From Pikeienuella piscinae (GTDB taxonomy: Bacteria > Pseudomonadota > Alphaproteobacteria > Rhodobacterales > Rhodobacteraceae): 64,000 nucleotides of DNA. The number at the start of each line of letters is the position of its first letter. The stretch's first letter is position 1. Location: positions 930,001 to 994,000 of the forward strand of contig NZ_CP049056.1 in assembly GCF_011044155.1 (NCBI RefSeq). The letters run 5' to 3'. Of the stretch, positions 33,790 through 41,462 are shown piece by piece. Position numbers and translations under genes: made by a program. The notes below the pieces were generated by a model that saw only the letters and a program-made list of their open reading frames with translations, was not told the origin of the DNA and did not search any database.

Positions 33790-34628
33790 TGTCTGCGCAT
33801 GTCTCCTTCCTGGCGCATGAGCGCTTTCGCTGGTTCAAGCGTTCCGCATGGCTCTGCCTGATCACCATCGTCGTCTATTCGGCTTATGCCCCGGTCGGCG
33901 GCCGCAATGGCGGAACCTGGGTTGGCTACGGGCTTGGCGGGCTCGGGCTGCTGCTCATCCTCTGGCTGGCCTGGCTCGGGGTCAAGAAGCGCGGCTTCTC
34001 CTCCGGCGCATATACGATCCGCGGCTGGACCTCGGCGCATGTCTATCTCGGCCTCTCCTTGATCGTCGTCGCGACCCTGCACACCGGGTTCGAGTTCGGA
34101 TGGAACGTCCACACGCTTGCCTACGCCCTTATGATGGCTGTGATCATTTCCGGAGGGTTTGGCGTTTTCGCCTATCTTCGCTACCCGCGGGTGATGTCGG
34201 AGAACATGTCCGGCCGCTCCGCAGCCGCACTTCGACAGGAAATGGCCGAACTTGACGTCCGCATCGCGCGTCTGACGCAGCGGCTTCCGGACAAGTTCGC
34301 CGAAGCTGCGCGCATCAGTCTCGAAGGGACCCGGATCGGCGGCGGATTCTTCCAGTTGCTCGGTGGCTCCAGCAAGCGTTGCGGCTCGGCGCGGGCGCGT
34401 GAGATGGCGCGCGCGGAAGCCGAGGCTCTCGAAGAAACCGAACAGCAAGCGACGGCGACGGAAATGGTCTCCGCGCTCAGTCGCAAGGCGGAGATCGCGC
34501 AGCGTCTCCGACGAGACCTCTCCTACAAGGCGGTGATGGATGTCTGGCTCTGGATCCATGTTCCGCTCACCCTCGGGCTGATCGCGACGCTCGCGGCGCA
34601 TGTCCTCATCGTCTTCTTTTACTGGTGA
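33789..34628 (+). CDS. Di-heme cytochrome b membrane protein with a soluble loop
   Basis: The 279-residue inner-membrane protein has five predicted helices (about 18-38, 48-66, 83-103, 110-130, 254-278). Helix 3 has H84 and helix 5 has H257, each followed by a second histidine after exactly 13 residues (H-x13-H), the spacing used to hold two stacked b hemes. Between helices 4 and 5 is a polar, alpha-helical loop of about 110 residues rich in R, A and E, probably coiled-coil and cytoplasmic. Its ATG shares one base with the oxidoreductase stop. It is the likely electron channel from the ferredoxin module to the periplasmic hemes; the heme number is inferred from histidine spacing. Confidence 0.82.
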   Translation: MSAHVSFLAHERFRWFKRSAWLCLITIVVYSAYAPVGGRNGGTWVGYGLGGLGLLLILWLAWLGVKKRGFSSGAYTIRGWTSAHVYLGLSLIVVATLHTGFEFGWNVHTLAYALMMAVIISGGFGVFAYLRYPRVMSENMSGRSAAALRQEMAELDVRIARLTQRLPDKFAEAARISLEGTRIGGGFFQLLGGSSKRCGSARAREMARAEAEALEETEQQATATEMVSALSRKAEIAQRLRRDLSYKAVMDVWLWIHVPLTLGLIATLAAHVLIVFFYW

Positions 34629-34638
34629 GGTCAGTCCG

Positions 34639-36522
34639 ATGCGTCTAGCTCTCGTCACCTTGAAGCGCCGCCCGGACAGCGACGATGTCTCCCGTCGCGA
34701 AACCCTTCTGAACGGGGAGGAGTTCCGTGTCGGCCGCGGCTCCGACATGGACGTCAACCTGCCGGATGTCGATGTCGCCTATCACCACGCGACGCTGCGC
34801 GCCGGCCCCGATGGGCTGATCCTTGAAGGCGTCGGCGGCTCGCTTCTGGAAGTCGATCGAAAGAAGGTCGAAAGCGTGGCGCTGCGTCCCGGCGTCACCT
34901 GCCGGATCGGCGCGTTCGAGATCGGCTGTGAGGACGCCTCGGATCACGCTGATCACGCCATCACGCTGCAGAAGGGCGAAGCCCCTCCCCCGGCGCGCCG
35001 CTCGCCCCAGCGTATCGTGGAGACCCTGCCCTCGCGTCGTCGGCTTTCGTGGATTCTGGCCGTCGCCGTTTTGCTGCTCTTCGTCGCCTGGCCCTTGAGC
35101 ACGATCCTCCTGCGCGATGCGCCCGACCCGAACGCGATTATCGTCAACGCCATGACGCCGCCGGAACCCGCGAGCGCGCGGCCTGGCGCGGCCCAGACGC
35201 TGGTCGCGCTCGGGACCAGTCTCGTCGAGGGAACGCCGCCCCCCGCGGCGCCGAAATTCACGCCGATGGAGACCTCGTGGCTCTCCGGTCCGATGAGCAA
35301 TGTCCACGCCGGGCTGGCTGAGGATTGCGGCGCCTGCCATCAGCGGCCGTTCGAGATGACGACCAACACCGCCTGTCTCGCCTGCCACGCGGAGACCGCC
35401 GATCATTTCGACGTCGCTCAACACGCGGCCGCGGCCGGCGACCCACGGCTCGCGCGCTGCGCGGCCTGCCACAAGGAGCATGTCGGCGGCGAAAGCCCGA
35501 TCGAGGAGGCGTCGGCGGTTTGCACCGACTGCCACGCGGACCTGAAAAGCGTCGCGTCCACGACCACGCTTCTCGATGTGTCCGATTTTGCTCTCGAACA
35601 TCCGCAGTTCCGCCCCACGCTCGTCACCGGCGTCGCGACGAACGAGGCCGGGGCGCTGGTTCCCACGGTCGAACGGTCGTCGCTTGACCCGAAATACCCG
35701 CTGACGGAGGAATCCGGCCTGAAATTTCCGCATGACGTGCACCTCAACAAGGAAGGTGTGCGCGGGCTTGGGCGGGCCTCCGACAGAACCTGGGATTTGA
35801 ATTGCCAGAGTTGCCATCAGCCGCAGGCCGACGGCGCGCTGATGCGGCCGATCCAGATGGAGCGCGACTGCGGTTACTGTCATGAGCTCGTGTTTCAGCC
35901 GGAGAATATCGAGACGCTGCGCGAGCTGCCGCACGCGAGGCCGACGGAAGTGCAGGAAATCGTGCACGATTATTACTACGCCCGGGTGCTGGAGGGCGGC
36001 GTGACCGTGCCTGGCGCGCCGGAAGCGGCGCGTCGGCGGCCCGGCACGCCGCTAGGAGTCGCCGGCCGCGCTGAAGGGCTCGACTGGGCCGACGCGCAGG
36101 CCGAGTTGGAGTTGAAACGCATCATGGAGGTCAGCCTCTGCGGCGATTGCCATGTTGCGGAGGCGTCGGCCGAACCGGACGCGCGCGGCCGGACGACATG
36201 GAAGGTGCAGGGCGCACTCTTGCAGCGCAAATGGATGCCGAAATCGTTCTTCAACCACAAGCCGCATTTCGCCATGGACTGCGTATCGTGCCACGAGGCG
36301 ACCACATCCAAGGCCGCCACGGATGTTCTGATGCCGCCGATCGAGGATTGCCGCGGTTGTCACAAGGGTGAAAACGCCGGCGCATCAGCGTCTTCGGAAT
36401 GTCTGGCCTGCCATGAGTTCCATATCGAGGATTACGGCCCGATGTCGCCGCCGCACGGCGCCGCCATGGTTGAGAGGCGAAACATCGCAGAACGGACGGA
36501 AGTGGTGAGAGCAACCGAATAG
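34639..36522 (+). CDS. FHA-domain decaheme cytochrome c, single-pass
   Basis: The 627-residue protein begins with an FHA domain (about residues 20-100; VGRGSDMDVNLPDVD and AYHHATLR carry the expected Arg and His). One helix at 137-158 (LSWILAVAVLLLFVAWPLST) follows, then a periplasmic region with ten CxxCH heme motifs starting at C230, 246, 274, 295, 389, 411, 501, 548, 571 and 588. FHA domains bind phosphothreonine peptides, so the cytoplasmic face could receive a kinase signal. The ATG at 34639 lies 10 bases after the cytochrome b gene. The combination of FHA and multiheme cytochrome in one chain is uncommon. It resembles cytochrome c3/DmsE-type carriers only in its heme part. Confidence 0.9.
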   Translation: MRLALVTLKRRPDSDDVSRRETLLNGEEFRVGRGSDMDVNLPDVDVAYHHATLRAGPDGLILEGVGGSLLEVDRKKVESVALRPGVTCRIGAFEIGCEDASDHADHAITLQKGEAPPPARRSPQRIVETLPSRRRLSWILAVAVLLLFVAWPLSTILLRDAPDPNAIIVNAMTPPEPASARPGAAQTLVALGTSLVEGTPPPAAPKFTPMETSWLSGPMSNVHAGLAEDCGACHQRPFEMTTNTACLACHAETADHFDVAQHAAAAGDPRLARCAACHKEHVGGESPIEEASAVCTDCHADLKSVASTTTLLDVSDFALEHPQFRPTLVTGVATNEAGALVPTVERSSLDPKYPLTEESGLKFPHDVHLNKEGVRGLGRASDRTWDLNCQSCHQPQADGALMRPIQMERDCGYCHELVFQPENIETLRELPHARPTEVQEIVHDYYYARVLEGGVTVPGAPEAARRRPGTPLGVAGRAEGLDWADAQAELELKRIMEVSLCGDCHVAEASAEPDARGRTTWKVQGALLQRKWMPKSFFNHKPHFAMDCVSCHEATTSKAATDVLMPPIEDCRGCHKGENAGASASSECLACHEFHIEDYGPMSPPHGAAMVERRNIAERTEVVRATE

Positions 36523-36577
36523 GTTGCGCGCGCGGAAGTGAGAATGCGCGACACGCGCGCGGATTAAGGAGAACCCG

Positions 36578-37003
36578 ATGCGGTATCGATCAGGTCTCGT
36601 CATTATGATCTCGGCGCTCGCCGCGCTGCCGGCTTTCGCCGCAGCGGCGGAGCGACTGAGTGCGGACGGGGTCGCGCTGCCCGCCATGAGCTACGCGCCC
36701 GGCGGCGCGCTGGAGGCGCGTGTCGACGCGGCGGGCGACGAGGTGATCTCCGTTCACGCCATTCTTCGCCCGGCCTCCTCGAACGAGATGTGGATGCGCG
36801 ACCGCGACGGGTTCTGGTCGGAATGGAACGGAAACCGCGAGACGCTGGCGCCGAGCGCGGCGCGACGCGAGGGTGACGAACTGGTGTTCAAGATTTTCGA
36901 GACGCCGCCTCCGGGCGTTCACGCGATGACGATCACTCTCGCCTACCGGACTTCGACGGGGCTGAAATACGGCTGGTTCCAGGCAGCGGAGCGCGCAGAA
37001 TGA
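36578..37003 (+). CDS. Small secreted protein in the cytochrome cluster
   Basis: The product (141 residues) has a signal peptide (MRYRSGLVIMISALAALPAFAAAA). The mature part is rich in W, R and E (SNEMWMRDRDGFWSEWNGN) and reads as beta-strand segments (DELVFKIFET, MTITLAYRT). No heme motif is present. An AAGGAG leader precedes the ATG. It overlaps the next gene by four bases (ATGA), so it belongs to the same transcript. Possibly an assembly factor or small periplasmic partner; function unknown. Confidence 0.75.
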   Translation: MRYRSGLVIMISALAALPAFAAAAERLSADGVALPAMSYAPGGALEARVDAAGDEVISVHAILRPASSNEMWMRDRDGFWSEWNGNRETLAPSAARREGDELVFKIFETPPPGVHAMTITLAYRTSTGLKYGWFQAAERAE

Positions 37004-39183
37004 TGTTCGGAATTCGAAATGCACGCCACAAGATCGTCGCCGCGCTCGCGGCGGCGCTCCTCACCAGTTGCGGCGGCGGCGGGTCCGACACCGGGAGCGA
37101 CAACGGCTCGACGCCGGCGCCCGGCACGAAGTTCACCGGGCTGATCGACTTTCCGCCGCTCGTCGGGCTGACCAGCGCCGATGTACAGCGCATCATCGCC
37201 CAGGCGGTGAATGAAGCGAACGCACAGGGCGCACCCGCCACGATCGCGGTCGTCGATCGAGTCGGCAACGTGCTGGCGGTTTTCCAGATGAACGGCGCGA
37301 TCACGTCACTGTCCGCGATCGCGGAGACCCCGCGCCGGATCAGCACGGGCCCGCTCGACGGCACCAACCTGGTCGGCGCCGACGGATCGGGTCTTGATGG
37401 GCTGAACATTCCCGGCGCAGCCGCTGTCGGGGCGATCGCCAAGGCGATCACCGGGGCCTATCTTTCTTCCGGCGGCAACGCCTTCAGCACCCGCACGGCG
37501 AGCCAGATCGTGCAGGAGAACTTCAACCCCGGAGAGCAATTGCAGGCCGGCGGCCCACTTTTCGGAGTGCAGTTCAGCCAGCTTCCCTGCTCCGACCTCT
37601 CGACGAGGTTCGCCAGCGATAACGGGGCCGGCACCGTCGTCGGCTCCACGGTCGGACCGCGCCGTTCTCCGCTTGGCCTTTCGGCCGATCCCGGCGGCCT
37701 TCCGCTCTACAAGAACGGCACGATGGTGGGCGGCATCGGCGTGATTGCGGACGGCGTTTACGGGATCGACCTCTCGGTCACCGACATCGATTCCGACGCC
37801 GAGATGCAGGATGAGTTGATCGCGCTCGCCGGAACCGCGGGGTTCGAGCCGCCGGAGCGGATCAAGGCCTTCAACATCACGTTGGAGGGCAATACCCTGC
37901 GCTACACCGACACCACCGACGACACCGACCGGCTGCGCTCCAATCCCAACGCCGCGCCCGGCTTCGCGTCTGTTCTTAACAGCCAGGGCTCGCTGGTCCC
38001 GGTAAAGGGCTACTACCGCGTGACAAACGGCGGTGCAGGAGACGTGCTGGCCGGCACCCGCTTCGGCTCGCCCGCCTCCGGCATCATGCCCGCCTCGCGT
38101 CTGCCGGGGGGCAGTCCGTTCCAGAATCCGAACGCGTTCGTCCTGGTCAATGGCGCGGGCGCTCCGCGCTTTTCACCGAAAGCCGCCACCGACGCGCCGG
38201 GCGGCGACGCTTCGAAGGCGCTGACGCGACGCGAAGTCATTCAGTTGATCGACGAAGCGCTCGGCGTCGCGCTCGCCGGAAGGGCGCAGATCCGCAAGCC
38301 TTTCAACAGCCGGATCCAGGTGTCCGTCTCGGTCGTCGACACCAATGGCGAAATTCTCGGCGTCGCACGTACGCCCGACGGCCCGATCTTCGGCACCGAC
38401 GTCTCGCTCCAGAAGGCCAGAACGGCGATGTTCTTCTCTTCGCGCACAGCGGGACGGGAATTGAGCGCGGTGCCCGGCGGCGTCAGGCAGGTGCCCGACC
38501 CGCTAAACGGGGGCGCGCTGCAGAACGTCACGATTCCGCCGCTTGCGGATTATGTCCGGGCGGCGCGACAGTTCATCGCGCCGGATGCGCTCACCGGCAA
38601 GAACGCCTTTTCCGACCGCGGCAACGGCAACCTCGCCCGCCCCTTCTTTCCGGACGGGGTGCAGGAGCGCCGGAACGGCAGCGACTCGCCGAACGGCCCG
38701 TTCTCGCGGCCGTTCAATTCGCCTGACACGACAAAGAACTGGTCCCCCTTCTCGACCGGAATTCAGTTCGACCTGATCGGCTCCAACATTCTCGACCATG
38801 TCTTCTTTATTCTCGGTCTCGGGAACGACACGCCGGTCGGCTGCACGGGTCTCAGCCCACGCGACGGGATGGCCTTCCCACGCGCGGCGCTGGCGAACGG
38901 CGCGCAGATCTTCGCCGGCTCCGTGCCGATCTATCGCAACAACGTGCTGATCGGCGGAATCGGCGTTTCCGGCGACGGGATCGACCAGGACGATATGATC
39001 TCCGCGCTCGGCCTCCGCCGCGCCGGGCTCGCGCTCGGCGGCGGGCTCGGACATGCGCCGCCGGCGATCCGCTCCGACACGATCCAACCCGCACAGGGCG
39101 GCGGCAACCGCCTTCGATATGTCAGTTGCCCATTCGCGCCGTTCATCAACAGCGATGTCCAGAACCCCTGCCGTGTACTCTGA
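37000..39183 (+). CDS. Lipoprotein with two GlcG/HbpS-type domains
   Basis: The 727-residue protein has a lipoprotein signal ending LLTSC (cysteine 24), then a Gly/Ser linker. Domain 1 (about residues 55-270) shows AQGAPATIAVVDRVGNVLAV and domain 2 (about 405-705) shows VSVSVVDTNGEILGVARTPDG and GTDVSLQKARTAMFF, the GlcG/HbpS heme- or cobalamin-binding fold. Both have the later GGIGVxGDGID/VYGID block (GGIGVIADGVYGID, GGIGVSGDGIDQDD). Two copies in one chain are unusual. It probably sits in the outer membrane or periplasm near the cytochromes and may bind heme. Confidence 0.85.
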   Translation: MMFGIRNARHKIVAALAAALLTSCGGGGSDTGSDNGSTPAPGTKFTGLIDFPPLVGLTSADVQRIIAQAVNEANAQGAPATIAVVDRVGNVLAVFQMNGAITSLSAIAETPRRISTGPLDGTNLVGADGSGLDGLNIPGAAAVGAIAKAITGAYLSSGGNAFSTRTASQIVQENFNPGEQLQAGGPLFGVQFSQLPCSDLSTRFASDNGAGTVVGSTVGPRRSPLGLSADPGGLPLYKNGTMVGGIGVIADGVYGIDLSVTDIDSDAEMQDELIALAGTAGFEPPERIKAFNITLEGNTLRYTDTTDDTDRLRSNPNAAPGFASVLNSQGSLVPVKGYYRVTNGGAGDVLAGTRFGSPASGIMPASRLPGGSPFQNPNAFVLVNGAGAPRFSPKAATDAPGGDASKALTRREVIQLIDEALGVALAGRAQIRKPFNSRIQVSVSVVDTNGEILGVARTPDGPIFGTDVSLQKARTAMFFSSRTAGRELSAVPGGVRQVPDPLNGGALQNVTIPPLADYVRAARQFIAPDALTGKNAFSDRGNGNLARPFFPDGVQERRNGSDSPNGPFSRPFNSPDTTKNWSPFSTGIQFDLIGSNILDHVFFILGLGNDTPVGCTGLSPRDGMAFPRAALANGAQIFAGSVPIYRNNVLIGGIGVSGDGIDQDDMISALGLRRAGLALGGGLGHAPPAIRSDTIQPAQGGGNRLRYVSCPFAPFINSDVQNPCRVL

Positions 39184-39208
39184 GCGAGAAATACGAGGGA
39201 AACCAGAA

Positions 39209-41455
39209 ATGTCGCCAGTTCGCCCCCGAACCAGCCGAAACCTGATGACCGTCGCCGCGACCGCGGCGCTGTTCGCCGGGATTGCCGGGTCGGTGGAGGC
39301 GCGGGATACGCGCCTCAACGCGGCCCCCCTTGACGGGCAGAAGGAAATCTTCGGCTTCAGCCAGGTCCTGCGACGGAACACCGGTCCGGACGTGCGTCAG
39401 TCGACGCCCGACAGCCTGCCGGAGACGGTCGCGCCCGTCGAGGATGAGATCGACGCAGACGGCCGGTCGCGACCCGGCGGGCTTACAGGGCGAACGGACG
39501 AGTCGACAGCCCCCGCGCCCGGGGAAGCCCCGGCCGGCGATGTTCCGGACGTCGAAAGCGACTGGCGCCGCGCGCCCGACGAAGAAGGGATCGAGACGAC
39601 CAACGTCCCCGCCCCTGGCGCCGGGATGCCGGGGCCGCAGATCCGCCCCGGCGGCTTCATCCTCAACGACCGCGTGCTCCTTACGGGGGAGACAGAAGAC
39701 CTGCCCCCTCCCGATCTGCAACGTTCCGCCGACGGGCGGATCGCGCCGCCCGGCGTCGGGGTAACGCCGCTCGAACCCGAACCCTATGTCGACCCGCTCG
39801 CGGTGCCGCTGCCGCCGCCGCGGGCCGCAGGGCCGGACGACTTCATCCCTGTGCCCGATCGCTGGCGGCTCGCGGACACGCTCAATCTGGTCAAGGACAA
39901 CCCCTACGATCCTTACGATCACAACACCCTGAAAGGCGACAAGCCGATCTGGGAGGGCAGTTGCTTCCCGTTCCTCGAGCCGCTCCTCGGGGAAAGCGAG
40001 ACCGATTGCTTCATCATCCTGCTGGGCATTTCCGACACGGTGTTCGAGCCCAGAAGCTTCCCGACGCCGACCGGCGTTCAAACCACGTCCCGGTCCGGCA
40101 CGAACGACATTTTCGGCAAGCCGGACCAGTTTCTCTTCAATCAGAACTTCATCCACGGCTTCAGCTTGGTGAACGGCGACACCGCCTTCCGGCCGCAGGA
40201 TATCGAGTTCCGCTATACCGGCGTTCTCAACGCAAACTATGCCGATGTGGAGGAGCGGCGCATCCTCCGCGCCGACCCGACCACCGGGACCGACCGCTTC
40301 GACTCGCATTACGGCATTCAGGAGCTTTTTGTCGATTATCACATCGCGAATATCACCGACCGGTATGATTTCTACTCGATCCGCGCCGGCATCCAGCCCT
40401 TCAGCTCGGATTTTCGTGGTTTCCTCTTTCAGGACAACCAACTTGGCGTGCGGTTTTTCGGCAATTGGGACAACAATCTCTGGCAGTACAACCTCGCCTG
40501 GTTCCGGCGGCTTGAGAAAGACACGAATTCGGGCCTGAACGAGGCGTTCAAGACCCCGCGCGAAGACGATGTGTTCATCGCCAATGTCTACCGGCAAGAC
40601 TTCCCCATCCTCGGCGTCACCAGCCAGGCGACGGCGATCTACAACCGCAACCGTGAGGGCGATGACCGCTATTTTGACGACAACGGCTTTCTGGCGCGCC
40701 CGGCCTCCTTCGGCTCTCAGCGCGGGCGCGATTACGACGTGGTCTATCTTGGCTACAACGTCGATGGTCGGATCGGCCGCGTGAATCTCACTGGCTCCGG
40801 CTACTACGCGTTCGGAAATGACGACAACGTCTTCACGGACGAATCCTCAACGATCTCCGCGTTCTTCGCCGCAGCCGAGCTTTCGATGGATTTCGACTGG
40901 GCGCGCTGGCGGCTTTCGGGCCTCTACGCCTCTGGCGACAGCGATCCTTATGACAACAAGCAGGGCGGTTTCGACGCGATTTTCGAGAACCCGCAATTCG
41001 CCGGCGGCGACACCAGCTACTGGATCCGCCAGCAGATACCGCTGATCGGCGGCGGCGGCACTGGCCTCTCCTCAAGAAACGCTGTTCTTCCCTCGCTTCG
41101 CCCCTCCAAGGAGCATGGCCAGTCGCAGTTCGTGAACCCCGGCATCCTGCTGGTCGGCGCCGGAGCGGATTTCGATTTGGCGCCGTCATTCCGCATATCG
41201 GGCAACGCCAATTACATGTGGTTCGACGACACTTCCTCGCTGGAGACGCTGCGCAACCAGGGCAGCATCGACAACGATATCGGCCTCGATCTGTCGGCTG
41301 CTGCAATCTGGCGCCCCTACCAGACGCAGAATTTCGTGGTCCGGCTGTCCGGCGCGGTGCTCCTGCCGGGCGAGGGGTTCAACGACCTTTACGCCGCGCA
41401 GGGGGAACGCGACTACTACTACTCCGTCCTCGCGAACATCATTCTGACCTATTGA
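39209..41455 (+). CDS. Outer-membrane beta-barrel protein of the cytochrome cluster
   Basis: The 748-residue protein has an N-terminal signal region (LMTVAATAALFAGIAGSVEA), about 200 residues of proline/acid-rich linker, and then repeated amphipathic strands typical of a barrel (RGRDYDVVYLGYNVDGRIGRVNLTGSGYYAFG, ARWRLSGLYASGDSDPYDN), ending in an aromatic-terminated strand (YYYSVLANIILTY). The C-terminal tyrosine suits BAM recognition. It starts 26 bases after the GlcG-like lipoprotein gene and ends eight before the decaheme gene. By position it could hold a cytochrome through the outer membrane, as MtrB does; sequence similarity to MtrB is not evident by eye. Confidence 0.8.
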   Translation: MSPVRPRTSRNLMTVAATAALFAGIAGSVEARDTRLNAAPLDGQKEIFGFSQVLRRNTGPDVRQSTPDSLPETVAPVEDEIDADGRSRPGGLTGRTDESTAPAPGEAPAGDVPDVESDWRRAPDEEGIETTNVPAPGAGMPGPQIRPGGFILNDRVLLTGETEDLPPPDLQRSADGRIAPPGVGVTPLEPEPYVDPLAVPLPPPRAAGPDDFIPVPDRWRLADTLNLVKDNPYDPYDHNTLKGDKPIWEGSCFPFLEPLLGESETDCFIILLGISDTVFEPRSFPTPTGVQTTSRSGTNDIFGKPDQFLFNQNFIHGFSLVNGDTAFRPQDIEFRYTGVLNANYADVEERRILRADPTTGTDRFDSHYGIQELFVDYHIANITDRYDFYSIRAGIQPFSSDFRGFLFQDNQLGVRFFGNWDNNLWQYNLAWFRRLEKDTNSGLNEAFKTPREDDVFIANVYRQDFPILGVTSQATAIYNRNREGDDRYFDDNGFLARPASFGSQRGRDYDVVYLGYNVDGRIGRVNLTGSGYYAFGNDDNVFTDESSTISAFFAAAELSMDFDWARWRLSGLYASGDSDPYDNKQGGFDAIFENPQFAGGDTSYWIRQQIPLIGGGGTGLSSRNAVLPSLRPSKEHGQSQFVNPGILLVGAGADFDLAPSFRISGNANYMWFDDTSSLETLRNQGSIDNDIGLDLSAAAIWRPYQTQNFVVRLSGAVLLPGEGFNDLYAAQGERDYYYSVLANIILTY

Positions 41456-41462
41456 GGCGGCC

